Positions 23,984 through 30,776 are shown, counted from the first letter of the stretch. The stretch is DNA of 64,000 nucleotides from a virus (IMGVR_UViG_3300025917_000002:1-64000); one strand, 5' to 3'. Program-made: numbers and translations. Notes: a model not told the origin generated them from the letters alone.

Positions 23984-24120
23984 CGTTCAACCCCCTCCAA
24001 CCGCCGCAACGGCGCAGCTGTCGATAGCCTCTTGCTGGTCCACCAGAACAGCACGAACCCGAACAGCTTTAGTTCGTGCCTCTCCCAGATCACGCCATCT
24101 TCAATCGGTCGTCGCCGCAT
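23980..24120 (-). CDS. Small basic protein, possible membrane segment
   Basis: 46 residues: basic start (MRRRP), a hydrophobic FGFVLFWW core and a basic tail ending L-E-G-V-E-R whose codons double as the ribosome-binding leader of the next gene. GGAGG seven bases upstream. Too short for most ORF callers. Confidence 0.5.
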   Translation of the reverse strand: MRRRPIEDGVIWERHELKLFGFVLFWWTSKRLSTAAPLRRLEGVER

Positions 24121-24296
24121 GTGCCACCTCCATTTTGAGCCGCTCTACATAATCAAGCAGCAAATCAAACACAACCGGCTCAAAGGTAAATCTCGTCAGT
24201 CGCGCGCACGCCATTCTCAGCGGTTAGCACCACATTGAATCCGTCGTACCGCGCGTAAACGCCATCACCCAGGTAGACTTTCTCGTTGGTGTTCAT
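24101..24296 (-). pseudogene. EVYLGDGVY-type accessory protein with frameshift
   Basis: The first part (K-V-Y-L-G-D-G-V-Y-A-R-Y-D-G-F) belongs to a widespread small phage family that normally runs to about 65-70 residues. Here the frame stops after DEIYL because of CTTTGAG; with one T fewer it continues L-E-P-V-V-F-D-L-L-L-D-Y-V-E-R to the end of the family. Length 3n+1. Sequencing insertion or real lesion. Confidence 0.55.
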
Positions 24297-24300
24297 CGTG

Positions 24301-24525
24301 TTAGTCCTCCCCAAAAATGCTATCCTGGCACTTCTGGCAAAGCCCCGAGATAGTATACTCACGCCGGGAAATCTCGTTCCGAAACTCCTCCGCGATCCCC
24401 TCACGCCCACAACCAATCGGCGGTGGTACACAACAATCATTCTGGATCAGCTCACGCCGGTCGTGTCCGAATATCTCTTTAATGGATTGCTCCATCGCTT
24501 CGCTTTTCTCACTTGGTTTCGCCAT
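24301..24525 (-). CDS. Small Cys-rich hypothetical protein
   Basis: 74 residues with cysteines in DCCVPPPIGCG and LCQKCQ, which could make a zinc site. Preceded by GGAGGGTTGAAGCT. The pattern of a CC...C...C-x2-C with Phe/Glu-rich helix occurs in other phage accessory proteins; function unknown. Confidence 0.6.
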   Translation of the reverse strand: MAKPSEKSEAMEQSIKEIFGHDRRELIQNDCCVPPPIGCGREGIAEEFRNEISRREYTISGLCQKCQDSIFGED

Positions 24526-24585
24526 AGCTTCAACCCTCCAAAGTGGCTCCTGTAGCCGGTTGCGGGGCTTTCGCCCCTTCTGTTA

Positions 24586-24774
24586 TCAGGTTCCCCAACC
24601 ATTCCACCACAGCAACAAAACCACGCCCCACAGTATCAACTGAATCAAGCAAACGGGAATGTAGAAGAACACCAACAGCCTATCTTCTATGCGTTGCCTG
24701 AATGCCGCACGCCTTTCGCGCTGCTTGCGAGCCTCATGGTTATGTTGTGCAATCCAATCTGGTGTGTATGTCAT
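24586..24774 (-). CDS. Small membrane protein
   Basis: 62 residues: a basic, charged N-terminal half (E-A-R-K-Q-R-E-R-R) and a strong hydrophobic segment at about 34-56 rich in L, V and W. Possibly a membrane-located early function such as exclusion; not assignable. Confidence 0.55.
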   Translation of the reverse strand: MTYTPDWIAQHNHEARKQRERRAAFRQRIEDRLLVFFYIPVCLIQLILWGVVLLLWWNGWGT

Positions 24775-24790
24775 TGGTTGTTATCTCCCG

Positions 24791-24943
24791 TCACTGAATG
24801 GACAGCGGCACAATCGACCCATCCCACCTTACCCTCCGTGGCATACAACCATGCTCCTCAAGCTCCCGTTGCAGCTCCTCGAACGTTAGCCAGTCGGGGA
24901 AAACGAGATCAGCGTTACACGCGCAACAAGTCATTTCGATCAT
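24791..24943 (-). CDS. Small CCxC-containing protein
   Basis: 50 residues with C-C-A-C near the start and a single later Cys, followed by an acidic helix (TFEELQRELEEHG). Three in-frame ATG codons lie close together; the second has the best spacing from GGGAG. Function unknown. Confidence 0.5.
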   Translation of the reverse strand: MIEMTCCACNADLVFPDWLTFEELQRELEEHGCMPRRVRWDGSIVPLSIQ

Positions 24944-25215
24944 CATTCACTCCCATATTTCTCGTTAGCCAGATAGATCACGTCCTCAACCGTTGGCTCA
25001 ACAAGATGCTCTACAACCTCGTGATACCGCATAACATCCTCATGCCACTGTTCACCGTCGAACCACACGTAACCGCAAAAGTTATAGGCGGCGTGCTGGG
25101 CATATAGCGTTTGGTCTGCGCGTAGCTGCTCGACAACAGTTGCATCTAGCGCATGGTCGAAGTTACTGTAAACCGAGTCATCGGTTTCGTTTTGTGGCCG
25201 CTCTTGCGCTTTCAT
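24943..25215 (-). CDS. Small acidic hypothetical protein
   Basis: 90 residues, acidic, with a central N-F-C-G-Y-V-W-F-D-G-E-Q-W-H segment. Coupled to the upstream frame by ATGA. GGAGGGGG precedes the start. Function unknown. Confidence 0.55.
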   Translation of the reverse strand: MKAQERPQNETDDSVYSNFDHALDATVVEQLRADQTLYAQHAAYNFCGYVWFDGEQWHEDVMRYHEVVEHLVEPTVEDVIYLANEKYGSE

Positions 25216-25473
25216 AAGAAAACCCCCTCCAACGTCAACACCGGGTTATTTCCGTTGTCCTCGTAGTCCATCGCCCGTACAACCCGGTCCTCGTTCTCAT
25301 CAAGCCACAGTGCGGCATCGCGTAAGCAGTCGGCGGCGTTGTACCTGATGAAGTGTTTGGACCATTCCCGCTCGTTCCCCGGTGTCTGATTCGTACTGAC
25401 ACCGGGAGGCATATTTTCCCGCTCGTTCCCCGGTGTTCCATTCACCTTTTGGTAGCCCGTTTCGCTCGCTCAT
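25212..25473 (-). pseudogene. Accessory gene with internal duplication and probable frameshift
   Basis: A strong start (GGAGG, seven bases, ATG 25473) opens MSERNGLPKGEWN..., while the convincing C-terminal part (W-S-K-H-F-I-R-Y-N-A-A-D-C-L-R to LTLEGVFL) is one frame away and ends at the ATGA of the next gene. Both frames pass through a 51-bp tandem duplication. Removing one G from a CCGGGG run joins them. Alternatively a separate 77-codon gene starts with GTG at 25445. Confidence 0.45.
25365..25436. repeat. 51-bp-spaced 21-bp direct repeat
   Basis: TTCCCGCTCGTTCCCCGGTG plus T occurs at 25365-25385 and 25416-25436; the 51-base period is 17 codons, so it is an in-frame duplication within the gene. 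Confidence 0.7.
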
Positions 25474-25841
25474 CGTGTCACCTCCGCTTTCGCAATCGCA
25501 GCTTCGGCTTGCTGTATTACCGGCGCATACCCGGCCTCGTTGTTCTCTCGTTCTGCAACGTGATATAGCACATCGAGGCAAGACTTGAGCGCAGCCAGCA
25601 TATCAGGCGCAGCCGCTATGAGCTGGGCATTTGCATACTCCTCCGATTGCTCGTCGGCCACGTCTGGAATATCCGCCAAGCGAATCTTACAATCAAACTC
25701 TTTCGAGTAAGCTGATATAGATACCACCGGCTCAAACGTGTGACCACGTTCGGCATCCGGGAAGACTGCATCAACTGACCACGGCCCCGGCGTGTGCCCT
25801 TGCTCCCGCTCAACCTGACTCCCAACTTTATGCATACTCAT
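25470..25841 (-). CDS. HTPGPW...APDMLAAL phage accessory protein
   Basis: 123 residues with H-T-P-G-P-W-S-V near the N-terminus and N-A-Q-L-I-A-A-A-P-D-M-L-A-A-L in the middle, a ubiquitous uncharacterised phage family. Paralogue of the product at 23472-23789. The C-terminal third is helical. Confidence 0.7.
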   Translation of the reverse strand: MSMHKVGSQVEREQGHTPGPWSVDAVFPDAERGHTFEPVVSISAYSKEFDCKIRLADIPDVADEQSEEYANAQLIAAAPDMLAALKSCLDVLYHVAERENNEAGYAPVIQQAEAAIAKAEVTR

Positions 25842-26044
25842 CTTGCATCCTCCGCAATCCTGTCCTCCATTGAGCGAACCTCAATGCTGTCCGGGTCTAT
25901 TTTCTCAAGCTCTGCGTACTCCTCGGGGCTGCCAAACCTATTGCTATCGTCTCGACAATCCCCGTCGAAATCCCACGGATGATAGCAATCGCATATGCCA
26001 CATTCGTAGAGTATGGTCTTGCTGTCTATGGTCCTAGTGCCCAT
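25838..26044 (-). CDS. Conserved acidic phage protein
   Basis: 68 residues with C-G-I-C-D-C-Y-H-P-W-D-F-D-G-D-C-R-D-D-S-N-R-F, a pattern found in many phage accessory proteins; the C-terminal half is an acidic helix. The cysteines and His could bind metal. Preceded by GGAGGGTTGAACG. Function unknown. Confidence 0.65.
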   Translation of the reverse strand: MGTRTIDSKTILYECGICDCYHPWDFDGDCRDDSNRFGSPEEYAELEKIDPDSIEVRSMEDRIAEDAR

Positions 26045-26093
26045 CGTTCAACCCTCCCCCGGCTCCCGCCGGTTCGCGCGGTCTTTCAGCGCC

Positions 26094-26255
26094 TCAGCTC
26101 AATTCACTACAGAAGGACTCAGTATCAATCGGAAACTCATCAACCGTGTCTAAGCCGTCAAGGTATAACTGGTCGTAGGCGTCCTGCTCATCCTCCGCCT
26201 CGACATGGTAAACCTTCACCTTGCGTTCAATTTCTCGTATCTCAAATATAGGCAT
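26094..26255 (-). CDS. Small acidic protein, DpnD/PcfM-like
   Basis: 53 residues: a beta-strand start (F-E-I-R-E-I-E-R-K-V-K-V-Y-H-V-E-A) and then E-D-E-Q-D-A-Y-D, similar to the short PcfM/DpnD family found on mobile elements. Preceded by GGAGGGTTGAGGCG. Biochemical role unknown. Confidence 0.55.
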   Translation of the reverse strand: MPIFEIREIERKVKVYHVEAEDEQDAYDQLYLDGLDTVDEFPIDTESFCSELS

Positions 26256-26259
26256 CGCC

Positions 26260-26400
26260 TCAACCCTCCGCGCAGTCTTTCAGCGCATCCCCTCCGTTTG
26301 TGGTTCGTGGGCCACCGTGCGGCCAACCGTTCGATCTAGCAGCTACGCTTTGCCCCGTATCTCCGCACGTGGCTGCCGTTCCCACTTCAACCCAGCCCAC
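26260..26400 (-). CDS. Possible mini-gene with shared C-terminal remnant
   Basis: 46-codon frame with a GTG start, Gly/Thr rich with one region NGWPHGGPRTTNGG. Its stop sits in the GGAGGGTTGA leader of the next gene, as other genes of the block do. A 22-base piece around CTTTCAGCGC near its end is repeated after the next gene (26075-26099), suggesting duplication of a gene end. No strong start signal. Confidence 0.4.
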   Translation of the reverse strand: MGWVEVGTAATCGDTGQSVAARSNGWPHGGPRTTNGGDALKDCAEG

Positions 26401-26428
26401 GGTATCAACCGGCCCGATAAAACGCTTT

Positions 26429-26450
26429 AAAACGGCGCGTAGCGCGTTTT
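26429..26450. terminator. Bidirectional hairpin terminator
   Basis: AAAAC-g-GCGC-GTA-GCGC-GTTTT: nine paired bases, a single bulge, a three-base loop and four T on either strand. It lies 18 bases after the stop of the minus-strand gene at 26468. Confidence 0.55.
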
Positions 26451-26467
26451 CGGTTGGTTCAACCCCC

Positions 26468-26629
26468 TCAAACTTTGTAATCGTCTTGATAGCCTGTCAT
26501 CGTCCAACCCTCCATTTTCCAGCAGTCAAAAGCAAACAGAACGCACGCGAGCACAAGGCCCGCAAACGCGCAGCCGGCCTTCCAGACCAGCTCTGCAATG
26601 AATGGATCAACTTGAATCATTTCGTTCAT
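26468..26629 (-). CDS. Small single-span membrane protein
   Basis: 53 residues with one membrane segment (about 15-36) containing two Cys, and a polar C-terminus. GGAG eight bases upstream selects this start. Function unknown. Confidence 0.55.
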   Translation of the reverse strand: MNEMIQVDPFIAELVWKAGCAFAGLVLACVLFAFDCWKMEGWTMTGYQDDYKV

Positions 26630-26634
26630 ATCCG

Positions 26635-27201
26635 CTACTCCCCAAAGTAGAAACACCTTGCATACGCCAACAGCGCCTCTTGAATCCCCGGCTCATAATA
26701 CTGTGTCCACGGAGTCCCCCAGTCTTGGTGCTCTAGCCAAGCTCTATGAGGCTCCAAGTGTTCGTCAAGCTCGCCCATGATCCTGCAAGCGGGACCGCCG
26801 GTGCATAGCAGAATGCAGAACTGAGCCGGTCTGGTATCAGCGTCGCTCGATCCTGGCGAGTACCAGTCAGAGCGGACCTCTACGCTTAGCGCGTCCTCCT
26901 CGATTGCTTGCCGCGCTTCATCCTCATCGAACGCGAAACCGTCCGGCTCGATCATTCCACGCTCGATTTGCTCCCCAACCATTTCTCGCAGGGTGTCTAT
27001 ATCGTCTTCGGTATAGTCCTCAACCACAGACTCAATCCCTGCGTCCTCTGTGAGTATTTCCACACATTGTATGTAGGTTAGCTCAGCCGTATAGACGCCA
27101 ATCGCCCCTTCTCGATCCAGCTTAGCTACCATCTCCCGAATAGACTCAAGCTGCGCCTTTGCTTGCTCCTCACTCCGTTCATCTTTCGTTTGTGCAGTCA
27201 T
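26635..27201 (-). CDS. Conserved phage protein of unknown function
   Basis: 188 residues, acidic. The C-terminal half (Q-F-C-I-L-L-C-T-G-G-P-A-C-R-I-M-G-E-L, then W-L-E-H-Q-D-W-G-T-P-W-T) is recognisable from many phage and plasmid accessory proteins, none characterised to my knowledge. Leader GGAGGGTTGGAGGGTTGAAAG duplicates the SD motif. Confidence 0.65.
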   Translation of the reverse strand: MTAQTKDERSEEQAKAQLESIREMVAKLDREGAIGVYTAELTYIQCVEILTEDAGIESVVEDYTEDDIDTLREMVGEQIERGMIEPDGFAFDEDEARQAIEEDALSVEVRSDWYSPGSSDADTRPAQFCILLCTGGPACRIMGELDEHLEPHRAWLEHQDWGTPWTQYYEPGIQEALLAYARCFYFGE

Positions 27202-27232
27202 CTTTCAACCCTCCAACCCTCAAATTTTGGAT

Positions 27233-27326
27233 TGACGCCCGGCAGGATTTGAACCTACGAAGCCTAGCGACATAACACAGTTGTGCCCGTCTCGCGTAGG
27301 ACTTTGACCAATTTCACAGAGCGTCA
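27233..27326 (-). tRNA. tRNA-like element, non-canonical
   Basis: The minus strand has a T-arm (GTAGG-TTCAAAT-CCTGC), a D-loop-like AAATTGGTCAAAG and ends TGACGCTC / GGGCGTCA that pair. Between T-arm and acceptor there is one C too many; without it the acceptor is a perfect 7-bp stem with U8 following. No convincing anticodon arm could be found: the middle instead forms CCTA-c-GCGA / TCGCTAGG. Probably a degenerate tRNA, a tRNA with an insertion or sequence error, or a tRNA mimic. Confidence 0.4.
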
Positions 27327-27349
27327 AGATGCCCGCGCTCATCTCGGGC

Positions 27350-27385
27350 AAAAAGCTGGAAGCGGGCTTTGTGGATCAACCCGCT
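27350..27385 (-). terminator. Hairpin with T-run upstream of tRNA-like element
   Basis: Minus strand AGCGGG ... CCCGCT (13-base loop) followed after six bases by five T. It comes shortly after the stop of the gene at 27401 and before the tRNA-like element. Confidence 0.45.
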
Positions 27386-27400
27386 AGAACCCTTTCTCAA

Positions 27401-28045
27401 CTACAGCGCCAAGCACTGATTCAACTTCTGCTGCTGTTCTACCTCATAGCTCAAGTGACTCTTGAGCGCGTCCTTTGCCTCTTGCTGCGCATATTCCCCG
27501 CCAATAAATCCCCAGCAAGAATCAACGTGGTTGCCGTCCTCATCCTCAATCACATACCCGTATACATCCCCCCTCAGATACCTGTCATACTCCTCAATCT
27601 CCTCTGTCGAAGTATGCTCTAGCCATTTCTCAGCCGTCCCTTTGAAGCTCTTCGGCTTATAGGGCCAGCTCCCGCACAACTCCTCAAACCGTTTCTTGGT
27701 CACATAGGCGAATCCAACCGTGCCACTATCCCAACCGGCTGCGTCTGACCAATGACTCCCCCCGCCAACCCAAATGGTAACGCCCGAATGATCCAGCATC
27801 CCTATCGGCTGAACCCATAGCACGTCCTCAAACCGTCTCAGATACCGGGCCAGCAGCTTGAATCCTCCACGCCGTAGCGCGTCAAGCTCAACATCGCTCG
27901 CTTTGCGGTCCCCCAGCTCATAACGTCGATGCCAGTCCACAATAACCGTGAGGTTATCATTCTCACGTGGGCTCATCGCGTCCTCATCTTGATACAACTT
28001 CACGGTGTATCCGTCTTGCTCAAACTCCTCAACTGGATTATCCAT
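27401..28045 (-). CDS. Conserved phage protein of unknown function
   Basis: 214 residues. W-D-S-G-x-V-G-F-A-Y-V-T-K and D-V-Y-G-Y-V-I-E-D-E-D-G-N-H-V-D-S-C-W-G-F are conserved signatures of a widespread phage/plasmid family with no known activity. Start preceded by GGAGGGTTGAGAAA. Confidence 0.7.
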   Translation of the reverse strand: MDNPVEEFEQDGYTVKLYQDEDAMSPRENDNLTVIVDWHRRYELGDRKASDVELDALRRGGFKLLARYLRRFEDVLWVQPIGMLDHSGVTIWVGGGSHWSDAAGWDSGTVGFAYVTKKRFEELCGSWPYKPKSFKGTAEKWLEHTSTEEIEEYDRYLRGDVYGYVIEDEDGNHVDSCWGFIGGEYAQQEAKDALKSHLSYEVEQQQKLNQCLAL

Positions 28046-28078
28046 TTTCTCAACCCTCCCCTTTCAAATTTCGGTCAA

Positions 28079-28492
28079 CTACTCAACAATGAACTTGCCC
28101 TTACCGCTCCCACCGTCCACAAGCTCATATTCCAACATCGCCAGCTCATCTGTGTGGTCAGCAGCCCAGCAAGTGACTGGTCCTGGGAATAGGTCCGAAT
28201 TCTCCCCTTGTGACCAATCGCCCGTTTTATGTAGCGCGTAGTTTGCAGACTCCCCAGCCGCGCTTAGAAAGCTCAAGAGGCTTTCTAGTCCTTCTTGTAA
28301 GCTCCCACCTTGGCAACCCGAGCACAGGTCATTCCCGCTAAACTCTTGACCGTCCGCAAGGTCCACATACCAGCGGTACTGCGTCCGCCCTTCACTAGTC
28401 CGCCCATCATACTCAATCGCCAAGGTTGCATCGCCAACCCGCACACCCGGCAGCAACCTGCTAGTTATCATCACTGGTGTTCTCAGTTGCAT
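28079..28492 (-). CDS. Hypothetical protein with CxxC
   Basis: 137 residues, beta-rich first half (T-Q-Y-R-W-Y-V-D-L) with L-C-S-G-C-Q-G-G and a second half with several Trp and acidic residues. This ATG, preceded by GGAGGGTTGAGAAA, is preferred over a longer reading. Resembles small uncharacterised phage proteins that accompany the product of 27401. Confidence 0.6.
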   Translation of the reverse strand: MQLRTPVMITSRLLPGVRVGDATLAIEYDGRTSEGRTQYRWYVDLADGQEFSGNDLCSGCQGGSLQEGLESLLSFLSAAGESANYALHKTGDWSQGENSDLFPGPVTCWAADHTDELAMLEYELVDGGSGKGKFIVE

Positions 28493-28517
28493 TTTCTCAA
28501 CCCTCCAACCTAGAAAT

Positions 28518-28685
28518 TTAGTCTGCATCACCCCGCGTTTGCTCTGCCTTCAGGCTATCCCGTATCAGCCTTCTAATAGCCGCCGCATTCGAGCATCCCC
28601 ATTCCCTAGCTAGCTTTTCTATAGCTGCCCTTTCCGTCTTATCAAGCGGCACTGGCAACGGCTTACGTTGTGATACCTTTTTCAT
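28518..28685 (-). CDS. Ribbon-helix-helix regulator, leaderless
   Basis: 55 residues: V-P-L-D-K-T-E-R-A-A-I-E-K-L-A-R-E-W-G (strand and helix 1) and N-A-A-A-I-R-R-L-I-R-D-S-L (helix 2), the MetJ/Arc-type fold. The ATG coincides with the predicted transcription start of the promoter at 28692-28719, so the message would be leaderless. A palindrome overlaps the -10 region, so this first gene of the leftward unit probably controls itself and possibly the divergent gene. Confidence 0.75.
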   Translation of the reverse strand: MKKVSQRKPLPVPLDKTERAAIEKLAREWGCSNAAAIRRLIRDSLKAEQTRGDAD

Positions 28686-28686
28686 A

Positions 28687-28834
28687 TCGTGATGATATCA
28701 CACTGATATTACCTGTCAAATCCCAGCTAGCCGGTAAGTCGTTTAGCTACAACACCGCCAAACTATTTTCCCTTTGGTTCCAACAACTTAGTCACAACAC
28801 GTGATTTATTTTCAAGGTTGTGATATCGTCACGA
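28687..28834. promoter_or_regulatory. Pair of operator-like palindromes
   Basis: GTGATATCATCACGA on the minus strand at 28701-28687 and GTGATATCGTCACGA on the plus strand at 28820-28834 differ at one base and point toward opposite genes; both contain GTGA...TCAC dyads. They flank the intergenic region at the two divergent starts, as expected for a common repressor such as the adjacent RHH protein. Confidence 0.65.
28692..28719 (-). promoter_or_regulatory. Main leftward promoter
   Basis: Minus strand TTGACA (28719-28714), 16-base spacer, TATCAT (28697-28692). Start falls at about 28685, the ATG of the RHH gene. The -10 is inside the 28687-28701 palindrome. Confidence 0.7.
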
Positions 28835-28837
28835 TTT

Positions 28838-29347
28838 ATGAGTACTTCGGAGCTTGAGCTTGATAGCTCAATCGGTCAGAAGCACCGACACCCTAACTCA
28901 CTAGCCAACCTACGCCCAGCGTGGCAACCGGGCGAGTCGCCTAACCCTGGCGGCTATCCCAAAAACACCCCAAAAGTAAGCGTAGCTTACGCCAAGCTCC
29001 TCGCCCTCGATCCTGCTGCGCTTGAATCGTTTCAACCGTCGAACGTCGCGGAAATGATCGCGCTTGAGCGCATACGAGAAGCTGGGAAGCGTAAGGGCTT
29101 GCGTGCAACCGTGGAGATAACGGATAGAATCGAGGGCAAGGCTCCACAACGAATGGAGCTTAACTCCACTACTGTCAACATTAACGTGCAGGTCAACCTG
29201 TTCCTTGATGCCGCGCGTGACCTCGCGGATAAGCACGGCGTGCCGCTCGAACTCGCACAAGCCCGGATGCTCGCCCTCGCCGATCCCGCCCAGCGTGTCG
29301 CGCTCGAAGCTGCGCTCGCTGTAGCGCAGGCTACAGAAGAAGCGTGA
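28838..29347 (+). CDS. Terminase small subunit-like protein (DUF5681-type)
   Basis: 169 residues. R-P-A-W-Q-P-G-E-S-P-N-P-G-G-Y-P-K matches the start of DUF5681 domains, and I-T-D-R-I-E-G-K-A-P-Q-R-M-E is the usual ending seen in small terminase-like phage proteins. DNA recognition for packaging is inferred. An in-frame GTG at 28820 lies inside the operator; neither start has a Shine-Dalgarno, so translation may be leaderless. It sits 2.4 kb upstream of the large terminase. Confidence 0.65.
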   Translation: MSTSELELDSSIGQKHRHPNSLANLRPAWQPGESPNPGGYPKNTPKVSVAYAKLLALDPAALESFQPSNVAEMIALERIREAGKRKGLRATVEITDRIEGKAPQRMELNSTTVNINVQVNLFLDAARDLADKHGVPLELAQARMLALADPAQRVALEAALAVAQATEEA

Positions 29348-29770
29348 CCAATCTTACCAGTTTCTTCGGTGATCTACCTTACGCCCGCGAGTGTAGCGTA
29401 GGTTACACACACGCTTGCCCAGCTAACGCACGTCCACACGCGCACGCTTGCCCGCCTCGCGTCCCTGGCTCGCTAGCTCGCGCAGGTCGAGCGCCAGCCG
29501 GTTGCTGGGTACGCCCCGGCGAGGGGGGTGGGAGCGCACAGCGGCGAAGCCGGGTGAGCGGGAGTCCCGGGGCGAAATGAGGGCTCATGGAAAAATCATG
29601 GCCCGACCAACCGGGGCGTAACAAAAGGTTACGGTTGCTCCGGCGCCGCCACCGAAAGTAACAACTAGGTAGAAAGGTGACGGCCTACCGGGGGGGGGGG
29701 GCACGTTCGGCAGGAAATCTCCAAGTGGCCCGGAGTCCCCCTCGAACGCGCGGGGCTGGGAAGTAAGGGG
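29348..29770 (+). other. GC-rich intergenic region with a 12-G run
   Basis: No convincing gene. A 78-codon frame from a GTG at 29344 overlaps the preceding stop but is low-complexity (Ala, Pro, Gly, Arg) and unlikely. The region is very GC rich with repeated CGCACGC/GCTCGC words and, at 29690-29701, twelve consecutive G. It ends at the promoter 29771-29800. Possible transcription end, origin or packaging site; nothing decides. Confidence 0.4.
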
Positions 29771-29800
29771 TTGACAGGTGTAAGCGGACGGTGCTACAAT
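29771..29800 (+). promoter_or_regulatory. Rightward promoter for MazG gene
   Basis: TTGACA (29771-29776), 18-base spacer, TACAAT (29795-29800). The ATG at 29811 is only about four bases after the expected start, with no ribosome-binding site between. Confidence 0.75.
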
Positions 29801-29810
29801 CGACGGCACT

Positions 29811-30176
29811 ATGAACCTTTCCTTATTCAGCAAGATCAACCTGAAGCGGTGCACCTCACCAGAAGGATTCAACCATTCGCTCGAAAGTTGGAGTGAGGCC
29901 GAGTGGACCAACGCGATTGCTGGCGAGCTGGGTGAGGCCGCTAATCTGACGAAGAAGTTGCTGCGCCATCGGGACCGCGTAGCGGGGAACTACAAGCCGG
30001 AAGATCAGGACGTTGATTACCTACGAAGGCAAGCGGCGCATGAGTTATGTGATGCGATCATCTACGCCGATCTGGCGATTCAGCGGCTCGGGTTTGATAC
30101 GAGCGAGTTATTGATCGGGGTGTTCAACCGGAAGTCTGAGCAGCTCGGGTGTTCTATTCGGTATGAAGAAGACTAA
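29811..30176 (+). CDS. MazG-like nucleotide pyrophosphohydrolase, leaderless
   Basis: 121 residues, all helical. E-L-G-E (Glu39, Glu42) and H-E-L-C-D (Glu78, Asp81) give the E-x2-E ... E-x2-D metal site of all-alpha NTP pyrophosphatases. Phage members are thought to hydrolyse (d)NTPs or, in some cases, affect host alarmone levels. The promoter lies directly upstream; the following HTH gene overlaps by 14 bases. Confidence 0.8.
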   Translation: MNLSLFSKINLKRCTSPEGFNHSLESWSEAEWTNAIAGELGEAANLTKKLLRHRDRVAGNYKPEDQDVDYLRRQAAHELCDAIIYADLAIQRLGFDTSELLIGVFNRKSEQLGCSIRYEED

Positions 30177-30396
30177 GGCTTTTCTCAACTTCCAATGCAA
30201 CGCCTGCGACGGGCGCGGGCTGCTGTCGGCGGGCCTCGACTTCGACCCGAGAGCCGAGCGCGAGTCCGCTGGGAAGTCGCTCCGTGAGGTCGCGCGTTCG
30301 ATGAAGATCAGCGCGGGCTATTTGAGCGATCTGGAGCTGGGCCGGAGGGCTTGGAGCGAGGGGCTGCTGGATGATTTCAGGGAGGCGACCCGCTGA
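30163..30396 (+). CDS. Zinc-knuckle plus helix-turn-helix regulator
   Basis: 77 residues: C-N-A-C-D-G-R-G (residues 12-19, part of a zinc site) joined to an XRE-like helix-turn-helix (S-L-R-E-V-A-R-S-M-K-I-S-A-G-Y-L-S-D-L-E-L-G). This combination is common among small phage regulators. A ten-G run follows the stop. Likely transcription factor for the late region; target not visible. Confidence 0.7.
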   Translation: MKKTKAFLNFQCNACDGRGLLSAGLDFDPRAERESAGKSLREVARSMKISAGYLSDLELGRRAWSEGLLDDFREATR

Positions 30397-30461
30397 CGGG
30401 GGGGGGGCGGTTTTTCTGGCGGCGTTTGAAGTCGCTCGGAGTCCCACCAAAGATAGGGGGT

Positions 30462-30776
30462 ATGAACAACATGATCTTGCTCAGCGGAGAATTGGTGGAG
30501 CGGCTGGCTCTGGAGCCGGTCGTCGGGGAGCGGTTGGACCTCTGGGGACGTTCGTTTGTTGTGGCAGCCCCATCGCTCAACTTTGATGCGTGGCGGCTGG
30601 CCGAATCGCCCCTTGAATACGCTTGGATGGAGGTAGTTCGGGTGTTCCGGTTGGGATATTACCGAGCGTTGTGGGCAATCCACGACGCCGGGTTTGGGTA
30701 CGTTGAGGAGGCGGCGACGATTCGCGTGCGGGACTTGTGGCGAAGGCAGCCAAGCCACGTGAGAAAACCACGATGA
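30462..30776 (+). CDS. Hypothetical protein
   Basis: 104 residues, globular, with several Trp and hydrophobic beta strands near the N-terminus and a basic tail. Two close ATG codons (30462, 30474) follow AGGGGG. Coupled to the next gene by ATGA. Function unknown. Confidence 0.55.
   Translation: MNNMILLSGELVERLALEPVVGERLDLWGRSFVVAAPSLNFDAWRLAESPLEYAWMEVVRVFRLGYYRALWAIHDAGFGYVEEAATIRVRDLWRRQPSHVRKPR

Larger units (their letters stand above)
23787..28505 (-). repeat. Recurrent GGAGGGTTGA translation leader
   Basis: Nine minus-strand ATG codons in this block are preceded by G(G/T)AGGG(GG)TTG(A/G) four to five bases upstream: ATG at 23789, 23983, 24525, 26044, 26255, 26500 (internal to the gene at 26468), 27201, 28045 and 28492. 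In several cases the leader codes for the last residues of the gene before (E-G-V-E-R or E-G). Other blocks of the phage use AAGGAG instead. Confidence 0.7.

Noticed and set aside
27233-27326. Phage attachment site (attP) built from a tRNA 3' end
   Set aside because: Would fit the tRNA-like 3' end, but no integrase gene is present to use it.
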